Both the position numbers and the translations under genes were made by a program. The notes beneath the pieces are model-generated. The model searched no databases. It worked only from the letters and a program-made list of their open reading frames with translations, and was not told the origin of the DNA. From Casuarina equisetifolia (Eukaryota > Streptophyta > Magnoliopsida > Fagales > Casuarinaceae), in contig CM052358.1 of NCBI GenBank assembly GCA_028551475.1, forward strand, positions 6,140,501-6,204,500: 64,000 nucleotides of DNA. Direction: 5' to 3'. Numbering within the stretch: the first letter of the stretch is position 1; the number at the start of each line of letters is the position of its first letter. This document shows, in pieces, positions 13,169 through 23,499 of the stretch.

Positions 13169-13535
13169 TGTTAAATGGACATGCCACGTCACCCACGACG
13201 GCCATGTCAGCCGCCACATCAGCCCTAGGGCCACGTCAGCCCTAGGGCCACGTCATCATGTGGCCTCGCGTAAGCGCAATCGCAAACGCGATTGTCGCCG
13301 CCGCCCACCGGATTTCCTTTCCGGTTTCATCGCCTTGAACGCGAAATCAAAGTGTAAATTTTTGTGTAAATCGTTCCTTTGATTTCTTTCCGTTTTTGTT
13401 TCAATTCTATTCTGTATAAATCAATTGTTTGTAAAGCAATAAAAATCATTGAAAAATTTTGAAAAAAAAGGGATTAGGGTTCTTCACTTTTCTTACCTCT
13501 GTTTTTGATTTTCGGCCACCGATTATCTTCAAACA
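13169..13535 (+). repeat. 5' LTR of nested copia element
   Basis: 367 bp, starting TGTTAAATGG and ending AAACA. It has a TATA box (TATAAAT) at 13415-13421 and AATAAA at 13438-13443. Its first 90 bases carry five ACGT-type motifs, described separately, and an adjacent 17-bp tandem duplication centred on CCCTAGGG. Confidence 0.95.
13184..13255 (+). promoter_or_regulatory. Cluster of five CCACGTCA-like motifs in the LTR
   Basis: CCACGTCA occurs at 13184-13191, 13231-13238 and 13248-13255; the one-base variants CCATGTCA and CCACATCA occur at 13202-13209 and 13214-13221. The reverse complement TGACGTGG is an ACGT-core sequence of the kind bound by plant bZIP factors. All five are kept in the 3' LTR (17887-17958). 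They sit about 160-230 bp upstream of the TATA box, where an enhancer would be expected. Regulation by bZIP factors is an inference. Confidence 0.5.
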
Positions 13536-15373
13536 TGGTATCATCGGAGCCAGCGGCTAACGCCCCTCCACCAAAAAATTCCCTAATGACCTCTGCTTCC
13601 GCTCCCACCACCCCTCCTCTACCCACTGTATCGGCGAACTCTTCAACGCCGGCGATGCCTACCCCGACTGCAATTGCCTGTTTTGACGGGACAAATTTCG
13701 TGGTTTGGAAGACTCGTCTGCTTCCTTTTTTGGTCTCCAACCACCTTCTCTCGATTCTGGAAGGCCGCGAACCCGCGCCGCCTCAAACCTTACTCGCCAC
13801 CGACGGAACCTCAAACCCTAATCCCGCCTATACGGCATGGCTTGTTCGGGATCAGGCCGCTCTAGGGTGGATCCTCGCCACCGCGACCGACACCGTCATC
13901 ACACAACTGACGGAAATCCGATCGTCCGCAGCCGCCTGGTCCTACATCCAGCGCACCTATGCGGCTCAATCCACCGCCAAAAAGTCCTTTCTCCGCCTTC
14001 AGCTTCAGACTGTCTCTTGTGGCTCCCGATCGGTGACGGAGTTCCTCCACGACGTGAAGGCGATCCTCGATCAACTTGCCGCTATCGGCGGCCAAGTCTC
14101 AGATGATGAATATCTGACCCATGTATTTCGGGGTCTCGGCGAGGAGTACGACACCCTCGCCACCAGCCTATCGGTGCAGAATCAGACGGCTCCGCTGAGC
14201 AGAGAAGCCGTCCACGGCCTCATCCTCGCGCAGGAGGGCCGCAGTCGTCGCACACCCGACCCCCTCCAGCCCGCAGCGTTCGCGGCTTCCTTGGGCCAAT
14301 TTGGGGGCCAGCCAAACCCCTTCTCGGGCCCAACCCAGACTCGCGATGAGTCTGGCCCATGTGCGCGCTCTGGCCCGCGCCAGCCCGCGCCCTCTCTTAA
14401 TCACGCAGCCCCGCCCAGCAACTTCCAAACCGCGGCCCAGCCCAACTCTGAAGGCCTGTTACCCACTCCCCCTACCCCGGCCTGGCCCTCTAGGCCCAGT
14501 AACAATTATAAGGGCCGCCGAAATAATAGACCCTATTGCCATTTATGCCGCAGGCCGGGTCATAATGTGGCCAATTGTCGAGAACGCTTTAACCCACATT
14601 TTCAACCCCCCAATAACACCTCCTATCCCCAGGCCCATCTTACCTACCCAAACACCTATACCAATCCCCCATATTATTCCCCCCAAGTCAACTACACCCA
14701 TCTTCCCCCACCTCTCTCCCACTATGGGCCTCCCAATCCCCCTCCCTCCTCCCTTGACCTAGCCTCATGGCACCCTGACTCTGGGGCCTCTCACCATGTC
14801 ACAGATTCTCCCAATGGCTTAACTGGAGTCACCCCCTACACAGGCTCCCAACAACTCACCGTGGGTGATGGCGTCACTCTCCCCATCACTCACACAGGTA
14901 CTCTCTCCACTCCATCCCTTTGTCTTCGTAATGTCTTAGTTGTTCCTGCCATTACCAAAAATCTTTTATCCATTTCCAAATTCACACATGAAAATAATTG
15001 CTATTTCCTATTTTCTGCCACTCATTTTTGGGCCATCTCTTGTCTTACGAGACAGATCATCCTCCACGGCATCCTTGATCGTGGTCTCTATCGTGTCCAG
15101 CCCTCTGATGGCCCTCCTCGTGCAAATCTGGCCATCCGCACAAGTCCTCTCCTGCTTTGGCATCATCGTTTGGGACATCCGTCTCCACCTATAATTGTCC
15201 AACTTTTACATTCTACTCCACTCCTTATAGTTCCTCCCCTTATCCCCCATGTAAGGCATGTGCTCTTAGTAAGAGCCATCGCCTCCCCCATCCATCTTCT
15301 CCCTATAGGTCTAGTATGCCCCTTCAACTTGTTCACTTTGATGTATGGGGCCCTTCCCCCGTTGAGTCAATAA
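13535..15373 (+). pseudogene. Copia gag-protease and pre-integrase region
   Basis: The ATG at 13535 overlaps the last base of the LTR and the first bases of the primer site (TGGTATCATCGGAGCC, 13536-13551). The frame gives a Pro/Ala-rich N-terminus, the copia gag segment starting FDGTNFVVWK near residue 49, a long Pro-rich linker, a zinc knuckle CHLCRRPGHNVANC near 334, and a protease DSGAS motif near 414. The pre-integrase segment LLWHHRLGHPS lies near 540. The last part of this frame (after about 15190) is out of register, because the integrase zinc finger continues in the next frame. It therefore ends early relative to an intact polyprotein. Confidence 0.88.
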
Positions 15374-16160
15374 ACAAAAACAAGTATTATGTGTCCTTTA
15401 TTGATGATTTCTCTCGTTTCACTTGGTTATATACTTTTAACACCCGTTCTCAATTTCTTTCAATTTTCACTACATTTCATAAATTTGTCAAAAATCAGCT
15501 TTCCCATCGTCTTCAAGCCATTCAATGTGATGGTGCTGCTGAATTCATGTATGCTTCCTTTCACTCCTATCTTCAATCCACTGGCATTTATCAGCGTGTG
15601 TCTTGTCCTTATTCTCCATTTCAGAACGGTGTTGCTGAACGCAAACATCGTCATATTGTTGAAACCGGTCTAACTCTTCTCACTCAAGCTGCTCTTCCCC
15701 CTCGATTTTGGGATTTTGCCTTTGAGACAGCGGTTTTTCTCATCAACCGTCTTCCTACCCCCGTTCTTGCCAATCTCTCTCCTTGGCAAGTCCTTTTTCA
15801 TCAGCCTCCTGATCTTACCCATCTCCGTGTTTTTGGGTGTGCTGTCTTTCCCCATCTTCGCCCTTATGCTCCTCACAAACTCGTTCCCCGGTCCCGTACC
15901 TGTGTTTTCCTCGGTTATCCACCTGGCTACCGAGGCTACCGGTGCTTCTGTCCTGAGACACAACGCATCTACCTCACTGCAGATGTTGTTTTCCATGAGG
16001 ATGATTTTCCCTACCACCACCCCCCATACTCATCAGCTCCAGTTGCTCCTTCTCCCTCATCCGATTCCATTTCTCTCCTACCTCTTTCCCTACCAACTAC
16101 CTCTACACTTGTTACATCCTCTACCCCTCCTACTGTGGTGTCATCACCTGATCCCCCCCT
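15185..16160 (+). pseudogene. Copia integrase region
   Basis: This frame carries the rest of the integrase zinc finger (CKACALSKSHRLP), the first catalytic Asp in HFDVWGP, the second in QCDGAAEF (CDGGGEF or CDNGGEF is usual) and the Glu in FQNGVAERKH. A Pro/Ser-rich linker follows. The frame shifts again at a run of seven Cs at 16153-16159, where one more C would restore register with the RT frame. Apart from the two shifts there are no internal stops. Confidence 0.88.
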
Positions 16161-17948
16161 CCTACTGTGGTCCCATCACTTGACCCTCCCCCGGTCCCCT
16201 CATCCTCTCCTCCTCCACCACCCCCATCCTCTCGGCCCACTACTCGTCTTCAGGACGGAACCATCACTAGACGCCACCTTACCAGCAACCACACTTATGC
16301 CCTTACGGCCTCCACCCAACCTGCACCTGAACCCACCTGCTTCTCTCAGGCTACTCGTGACCCTCACTGGCGGGAAGCCATGGCTGCTGAGTACACTGCT
16401 CTTCTTCGCAATGGCACATGGACCTTGGTTCCTTCTCCTCCTGGTGTTAAACCCATTGGCTGTAAATGGGTATACAAGATCAAGTTGAAATCTGACGGTT
16501 CGCTCGAATGGTACAAGGCCCGCTTGGTTGCTAAAGGCTTTCATCAACAGGAAGGCCTAGACTACACCGAAACCTTCAGCCTCGTTGCCAAGCCCGTCAC
16601 AGTTCGCACCATTCTTGGTTTGGCCTACTCCCGGGGTTGGTCAATTCGTCAACTGGATGTCTCCAATGCATTTCTTCATGGTCACCTCTCTGAAGTTGTC
16701 TACATGGACCAGCCTCCCAGATTTGTCGACCCCGAGCGCTCCTCTCATGTTTGCAGGTTGCATCGCTTTCTTTATGGTCTTAAGCAGGCTCCTCGTGCCT
16801 GGTACCAGCGCTTGAGCTCCTTCTTAGTCTCCCTCGGCTTCATCATCTCTTTGGCAGACACCTCGCTCTTCACTCTCCACACCACTCGGTACAGCCTTGT
16901 GATCCTTGTTTATGTGGATGATATTATCCTGACTGGTTCTTCGCAGGCCCCATTCTCCACCTTGCTGCAGGCTCTTCATCAGGAATTTGCTCTTAAGGAT
17001 CTTGGCCCCATTCACTATTTTCTGGGTGTTGAAGTTCAAACCACTCCCACGGGTCTTCTTCTCCATCAGGCCAAGTTCACCATTGACATCCTTGCTCGAG
17101 CTAAGATGCAGGAAGCCAAAGCTATATCTACTCCATGCTCCACAGACGAGCCTCTCTCCGTTCACTCTGGTGACCCTCTCCCAGATCCTATGCTCTATCG
17201 CAGCATTGTTGGCGCTCTCCAGTATCTCACTCTCACCAGACCTGACATTGCCTACTCTGTCAACACTGCATGCCAATTTCTACATCGCCCAACTACTGCT
17301 CATTGGCAAGCTGTGAAGCGGATTCTTCGCTACCTCACTGCTACTCCTCGGCTCGGTCTCCTCCTCACCCGTGGTCCCTCCTCCTCACTTCATGCATTCT
17401 CTGATGCTGGATGGGCGGGTGATCGGGATGATAGACGCTCTGTTGGTGGCTTCTGTATCTTTTTAGGTTCCAACCTGATTTCATGGAGCTCTCGCAAACA
17501 ACGCACTGTTGCCCGCTCTAGCACTGAGGCTGAGTACAAATCTCTTGCTAACACCACAGCTGAAATCATGTGGATTGAGTATCTTCTCCGTGACCTGCGT
17601 GCCCTACCACCTCAGCCTCCTACCCTTTGGTGCGACAATCTCTCGGCTCTCTATCTCACGGCCAACCCCGTGTTTCATGCTCGCACAAAACACATTGAGA
17701 TTGATTTTCACTTTGTTCGTGAGCGTCTGGCTCGTGGTCAGTTGTATCTTCAGTTCATCTCCACTGTTGATCAACCTGCTGACATCTTCACCAAAGGTTT
17801 ATCTTCGGCTCGCTTTAAACTTCTTCGCTCCAAGCTGACAGTCCATTCTGCCCCTTCAGCTTGCGGGGGGATGTTAAATGGACATGCCACGTCACCCACG
17901 ACGGCCATGTCAGCCGCCACATCAGCCCTAGGGCCACGTCAGCCCTAG
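16160..17948 (+). pseudogene. Copia reverse transcriptase-RNase H region
   Basis: The frame encodes the RT with KARLVAKGFHQQEGLDY, QLDVSNAFLHG, and the catalytic YVDDIILTG, then RNase H with SDAGWAGDRDDRRS, the ARSSTEAEY segment and LWCDNLSALYL. All key residues look present. It runs past the purine tract (GCGGGGGGATG, before 17872) into the 3' LTR and stops at 17946-17948, so about the last 25 codons are LTR sequence. It belongs with the two upstream frames as one broken polyprotein. Confidence 0.9.
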
Positions 17949-18238
17949 GGCCACGTCATCATGCGGCCTCGCATAAGCGCAATCGCAAACGCGATTGTCG
18001 CCGCCGCCCACCGGATTTCCTTTCCGGTTTCATCGCCTTGAACGTGAAATCAAAGTGTAAATTTTTGTGTAAATCGTTCCTTTGATTTCTTTCCGTTTTT
18101 GTTTCAATTCTATTCTGTATAAATCAATTGTTTGTAAAGCAATAAAAATCATCGAAAAATTTTGAAAAAAAAGGGATTAGGGTTCTTCACTTTTCTTACC
18201 TCTGTTTTTGATTTTCGGCCACCGATTATCTTCAAACA
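17872..18238 (+). repeat. 3' LTR of nested copia element
   Basis: Copy of 13169-13535 with about four substitutions. TATAAAT at 18118-18124. ACGAT follows at 18239-18243 and matches the five bases before the 5' LTR. Confidence 0.95.
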
Positions 18239-18243
18239 ACGAT

Positions 18244-18795
18244 AAAGAAGAAGCTGTCATAGATAATGACAGAAGATGCCAGCCAATCCAGCAAGTTGAC
18301 GCCCAAGACTGCTCACAACATTCCATTCACAATGGGCTTTCTTTTTATAAAGACTGTTCGGGGAACAAACTAAACTGTATGGCTATTCTTTGCACTGGGA
18401 AGGAAGAAATCAATTGTGAAGGGGTATCTCAGCCCTTGCCCTGTGGTACAAAAGAGTTTTCCCAAGTTGGCTTAAGATCTTTGCGCAGGATGTTGAGCAG
18501 AACGAAGGCAAGTTTTCAAAGAAAGCAAGGGCACTACACCTCCTTCCAACCACCCGAGGTCGCATGGAAAGTCGTGGTAAAGGTTTCAAACTTAACCCAT
18601 CGGCAACAGATGGACAAGTACACATCACCTCGGACCACAGATATTTACAACCTTGACGGCAAGGTTGTCCGTATGGGGGAGGTATTGTTACGTGCGTGTA
18701 TCAGAGAGGACAGTTTCGGTTCTGGGAGGATCCTTTTGTTTGCCAACTTGTCTATTCGCGTGGCGTTGGCGTGGGATTTTGTGCAAAGAAAGTGA
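18244..18795 (+). pseudogene. Unknown long ORF of pol-less element, downstream part
   Basis: Counting one copy of the ACGAT target duplication, the frame of the upstream part (last whole codon 13166-13168) continues here exactly in register, for another 183 codons before the stop at 18793-18795. The last 110 bases lie within the 3' LTR that starts at 18686. The encoded segment is charged, has several Cys residues, and shows no domain I recognise. The precise continuity across the insertion supports the idea that the frame was open when the copia element landed. Confidence 0.6.
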
Positions 18796-19100
18796 CTTTT
18801 GCTAGAACAGGGATCATAGGGAGTGGGCTGCATTTGTATTTAGGTAAAAGGGTAAGAGAGACGTGCCTTTCGTAGCAAACCAGAAGCTCATATAAAGAGC
18901 TAGTTATGTATGAAGAAAGTAGCTTTTGAAATCTAAAGAACCCGGTGTGTTTTCCCTTAACTGAAAACAAAGTTTCGGTGTCCCTCTAATGACGCCACCA
19001 AGGCTCCATTTTATCCAAAATACTCGTAACCCTTCACAAATGAGAGAAAACCCATTCAGCAATGACCCTATTACGTGCTCTAACCAGCTTGCACGTAACA
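18686..19100 (+). repeat. 3' LTR of pol-less element
   Basis: 415 bp, TGTTACGTGC...GCACGTAACA, about 94% identical by eye to 10249-10661 and differing also by a 2-bp indel. TATAAAG at 18891-18897. AAAGC follows at 19101-19105. Confidence 0.92.
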
Positions 19101-19105
19101 AAAGC

Positions 19106-21132
19106 TCTTTAACCATATCAGATATAAATCTTGCCTTTCATTTGCAAGATGTAGTTTCACACGTACTTATAGAATATGATGTCACTATTTCAAATTATTG
19201 CATACCCAACCTAAACTTTCCACTTTTGCTTTCAAATGCAAAGTAATAATTTTATTACCCTAGACTTACAATACCAATATTGAAAGAAGGAAGTCTTGCA
19301 AGAAAAGTTTAAAAAACTTACACTGTCATAATAACAATGTATGGAAGATGGAAAGTGAATTATAAGAGTGCATAACAATTGAAGTGCCCCCTCTTGCACA
19401 CACCAAGATTTTGATAAGAAAATCAACAGTAGAAGAAAAGATAATACTTTTTGCAATCTAATATGGTAAGACTACAGATGATTATTTTTTCACATGCAGA
19501 GGAAAAAAAATATGATGGTAAAGTACAAACACTTAATATGGGTTGTTGCTATTACGTTTACATGTTTACCCGAGTATCTTTGTGTGTATGTGGAGTGGCA
19601 GGTAAAGAGAATACGGGTAACCAGATTGTATGTTTGCGCTGCAATTTCTTTACATGAAGCATGATATACATGCACAAAATCAAACAAAAATTACTATCAA
19701 ATTTTATGGTATTCATAAATAATCTTCTTTGGAAATACAAGTGAAATACGAAGGATTGTTCAAGATATGGTAAATATGGAGTTGCAATGTTGCAAACACA
19801 AATTATAAAATAGCAGAAGACTTTAGTTGCCTCTTTAACCAAGGACTACCTTACACATAATTCCCTACGGTCTAAGATGTCATCTCCAATAACATCCAAG
19901 GCACTTAACATGATTGTATATGAAAAAACTGCATATGAAAGAGAAAGGGAAAGTTAAAATTGTTCATGGGTGCAAGTTAATTTCCAAATCATGAGTGCCA
20001 TATGTAACACCAATTTTCTTTGTACACAAAGTAGAAATGGAAATGTATTAAGATAGTTGTCCTTAAGTTTTGCTAAAGGATAGAAGAGATTTAGGGGCTC
20101 AACCAAACATGATACGAAAAAATTATATTAGGAAAAATGGCTTCTTTTTGGAAACCATAAAGAAATAAGCAAGAGTCATATTAAAAATGACCGCTTAGTA
20201 CTACATTAAATTTCATTTACTCTCAAACATTTCAAGTCTAAGAATACCAATCACTCGGTAGGCTTTAAAACAATTCATCAAACCAAAGGAAGTGTATTGA
20301 AAAGGTAAGATGTTATGTCATGGTTATTTGTTTAGATAATTTCTAACTTAACCCAACCCTAATAAAAAAGTGTACAATTCAAAAAAGAAATTATGAAATA
20401 CATAAGATCCGTCAAGATAAAAGTGGAAAAGGATGTTTGTGCTCATCATTTCCTTTAATATGAAATTAGAGGCCATGACTATTCCCTTAATAATACTCAC
20501 TAGCTTATTTAAGGATGAGGAGATGGATAATGATATTGATTCCCAAGTAGCTCAAGCAAACTTTTGAAATGGCAATTAGTATGATTTTTTACAATTCATA
20601 ACAAGAACAAAATATGATGGCCAATTAACTTTATTATGAGAATTATACCCATGAGAACAATAGGATTATGTAACTGAATATAAGGTGGAAGCTTGTTGAA
20701 CAAAAGAGTGTATGATGCTAGGAAACGATCTGAGCTGCATTCTTGATAAGTCAACCCCATCAAGCATATTCCTACCCAACATTTATTTGGCTATGAGAGA
20801 ACTAAACAATCTAAATAAATAAATATCAAAGGATTTTAAACAATTCCTAAAAGGTATAATGTTAGAAAATAATACTCTTGCCAAAACATATTTTGAATTG
20901 CTTATACCAATGAGATCGATCATGTGTATTACATTTAGCACCAAAATCTATCCCAGTTGATTTCAAAAGGAGATTGAGAATCCATCATTAGGTGATTCCT
21001 CATACATCAATTAGATGAATTGCAAATAATTTGATCAAGAAAATGAATGAATTCACATGCCTCTTTCCACACTTCCACATTGGAACTTCTCCAGAATGTC
21101 TTATAGCCCAAACAAAAGATCAATACAATAAA
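19106..21132. other. AT-rich DNA with no recognised gene
   Basis: About 2 kb in which I see no supported coding region, RNA gene or transposon end. All open frames are below about 95 codons and lack recognisable motifs. Confidence 0.6.
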
Positions 21133-22408
21133 GGTCAGCATCATCAAACATAATTATTTTTCCACACGGAACTTCTTTGTGTTTATAGTTTCAATTAGGT
21201 TTGGATAATTATAAGTTCTATATAATTAAGTTTAAATAATGTCATTTGTATTTTTTATTTTCTTAATATATTTATGTTTGAGTTTAAATAACCTGTACCT
21301 CCAACTTTTACCATAGAAAGTGTCGCGACGTCATTTCCAAGTCGGAAATTCAGAGGGGGTCCTGGCTCATAATATCATCCTGAAACGAGGGCGAGTGACT
21401 CGACTGGAGGACCACGTTAAAGAGCATTGGACAACATTAAATGCAATACACGGACAACCTGTTATCGCCCCCAAGGCTATATTAGTTAATAATTTACAAG
21501 TAGGAATTAAATCTTTTAGTTTCTTTCTCTTACTTCTATTGTTTTAAAACACTTTTTATATGGTCCATTCGAATGGGGAGAATTCAAGTAAATCACATCA
21601 ACTATAATAAGATCGAACACACAAATATAAGAACGCATACGCCCAATCACTACAGATTTAAGAGGTTCAGAACATCACAATGTCCTACATTCTATGAAGT
21701 TTCTTCTTATTACATTTTTTCTCATATATTCCTTTTTATCAAATAAGTATTTCATGTATTCTTTCATCAACTGTAATCCATAAGAGGGGTCATCTTCAAC
21801 AATTAGCCCCTTATGGGGACTCTTTCAACTTACCTACTAAGTTTCTCTATTATTTCTTTATTTATAAAAAAATCCTAAAGAGATTTTAATAGAATATTAT
21901 TAGAAAAACTTACTTTTACATAAGAATAAAAATTTTAACCTAATACTACTAGGAAATCTACATCTACTTATCCTAAAAATTCGGGCATAAAATTATAAGA
22001 CATTCAATTTTTTAAGATCATGCAGTGCAGTGCAATGATCTTTGGTTTCTGTTTCGAAGGCGGCAATCTTAGTTGATTTATTCTGGCCGCGAGCAAATTC
22101 TTTTCCATTCCTTTTTAAAATTATAATAGTGGCCGAAATCTTGTTGTATCGGAGAAGGAAGATCTAGACTTCTCAAAGAGGCCCACTTTGTGCACATGTT
22201 CGTTCACTTTAAGTAAAAGTTAGAAGCACCGTCACATGTCCGAGTTTGTCGGGTGTTTTGGGTTTCCATTTGCCTCTTAGGAGGAAACCCTACCCCCTCG
22301 TGGCCTTCGCAGCCGCACGCCTATTTTCATCGATTTCTGTCATCTTCTTCCTATCTTCTTCCTATCTTCTACCTTCTCATATTTGGCCTCTCTCTTTGAC
22401 CTTAATCG

Positions 22409-22430
22409 TCTCTCTCTCTCTCTCTCTCTC
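22409..22430. repeat. (CT)n microsatellite
   Basis: Eleven CT/TC units inside the pyrimidine-rich leader-like segment. The matching stretch at 40440-40460 is shorter and interrupted. Confidence 0.85.
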
Positions 22431-22714
22431 TTCTCTTTCCGACCTTCTTGCCATACCCACCTCTTCATAGGCTCTGTCCAGTCTTCTGAAGAAACTCTTT
22501 AACATGAGATGCCGTAAAGTCTGTAACATTTCAGTTTTGTTGGTCGCAAAGTTGATTCTTTGATTGTGAGTCTATGCGTTCCTTATTGTTTTTTCTTGTT
22601 TTGATGTGTGAAATCTATACGTGTTTTGTTTTTTGTTATGGCTTCTACTCCTTTTTTGATCCGTTAAATTTATAATTTCCTTAATTTTTTTTTTGCTCCC
22701 ATCTTTCTCTTGAT

Positions 22715-22940
22715 CTGTTAGATCTATACGTTCCTTCTTTTGATCTGCTAAACCTATGCGTTCCTTCCTTTGATCTGCTAAATCTATGCGTTCCTTCCTT
22801 TGATCTGCTAAATCTATGCGTTCCTTCTTTTGATCTGCTAAATCTATGCGTTCCTTCTTTTGATCTGCTAAATCTATGCGTTCCTTCTTTTGATCTGCTA
22901 AATCTATGTGTTCCTTCTTTTGATCTGCTAAATCTATGCT
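22715..22940 (+). repeat. 30-bp minisatellite, about 7 copies
   Basis: Exact 30-bp period over 22741-22920 (six units), with partial units on each side. The unit core is GATCTGCTAAATCTATGCG. Units differ at one or two positions. Looser relatives of the unit are scattered through 22600-23500, 40580-41000 and 44220-45800. Confidence 0.93.
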
Positions 22941-23499
22941 TTTTTTTGGATTTTTTTTTCTTTTTTTTGGCTCCTATCTCTCTTGGGATCCATTAAATCT
23001 ATGCCTTTCTTGATTTTGTTTAGGGTTTAAATCTATACGTTCCTTGTTTTTGTTTGCGTTACCTTCTTTTCTAGTAGTTTTGTAGCTTTTCAGTTTTGTT
23101 GGTCACAATACGTTCCTTATTGTTTATTTTCGTTTTGATGTGTTAAATCTATATTTTTTGTTTGGCTCCCCTTTCTTTTTTGATCTGTTAAATTTATGCC
23201 TTCCTTAAACATTTCTTTTGTTTTTTTGTTTGCTTCTATTTTTCTTTCGATCAGTTAAATCTATGCGCTTCTTTTTTGTGGCTCCCATCTCCCTGATTTG
23301 TTAAATCTCTACGTTCCTTCTTTTGATCAGCTAAATTTATATTTTTTTTCCCTTTTTTGTTTTGATTCCCATTTTCTTTTAGTCCATAAAAAATCTATAC
23401 GTTTTTTTTTGTTTCATCTTCTTTCTGGCTCCCATCTTTCTTTTAATTCATTGAATTTATGCTTTTCTTATTTTTGTTTAGGGTTTAAATTTATACGAT

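Larger units (their letters stand above)
13169..18238 (+). mobile_element. Ty1/copia element nested in the pol-less element
   Basis: Full-length 5.07-kb element with 367-bp LTRs (13169-13535 and 17872-18238) that differ at only about four positions. The target duplication ACGAT is exact at 13164-13168 and 18239-18243. Domain order is gag, zinc knuckle, protease, integrase, RT, RNase H, which is the copia order. Two frame changes break the polyprotein (near 15190-15245 and at a C run at 16153-16159). It is richer in C and G than the DNA around it. Short LTRs and small size fit the Ale/Retrofit group, as an inference. It is the youngest insertion in the window by LTR comparison. Confidence 0.95.
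10249..19100 (+). mobile_element. Pol-less LTR retrotransposon, interrupted by a copia element
   Basis: LTRs of 413 bp (10249-10661) and 415 bp (18686-19100) start TGTTACGTGC and end GCACGTAACA (GCACGAAACA in the left copy), a 10-bp terminal inverted repeat. The target duplication AAAGC is exact at 10244-10248 and 19101-19105. A primer binding site follows the left LTR and a purine-rich tract (GGGGGAGG, about 18675-18682) precedes the right one. Removing the nested copia element with one copy of its ACGAT duplication leaves about 3.8 kb. No protease, RT, RNase H or integrase motif is visible; instead there is a long frame of unknown function. The LTRs differ at about 25 positions (about 94% identity). 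It is best described as a non-autonomous, LARD-like element with its own ORF. Confidence 0.9.
21133..23060 (+). repeat. Leader-like block, copy 1 of 3
   Basis: A segment that recurs at 39532-41036 and, from its GTACCTCCA part onward, at 43708-45800. It starts GGTCAGCATCATC in copies 1 and 2. It holds TCGCGACGTCATTTCC (about 21322), a pyrimidine-rich stretch with a CT microsatellite, a short conserved frame at 22504-22563, and then T-rich sequence with a 30-bp minisatellite. The layout (less AT-rich upstream part, CT-rich leader, T-rich intron-like part) resembles a plant promoter and 5' UTR, but I see no attached coding exon. Confidence 0.7.

Noticed and set aside
14168..14762. Alternative frames of 86-153 codons overlapping copia gag
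   Set aside because: They are shadows of the Pro-rich gag linker, which is C-rich and so stop-poor in all frames. The true frame carries the zinc knuckle and protease motif.
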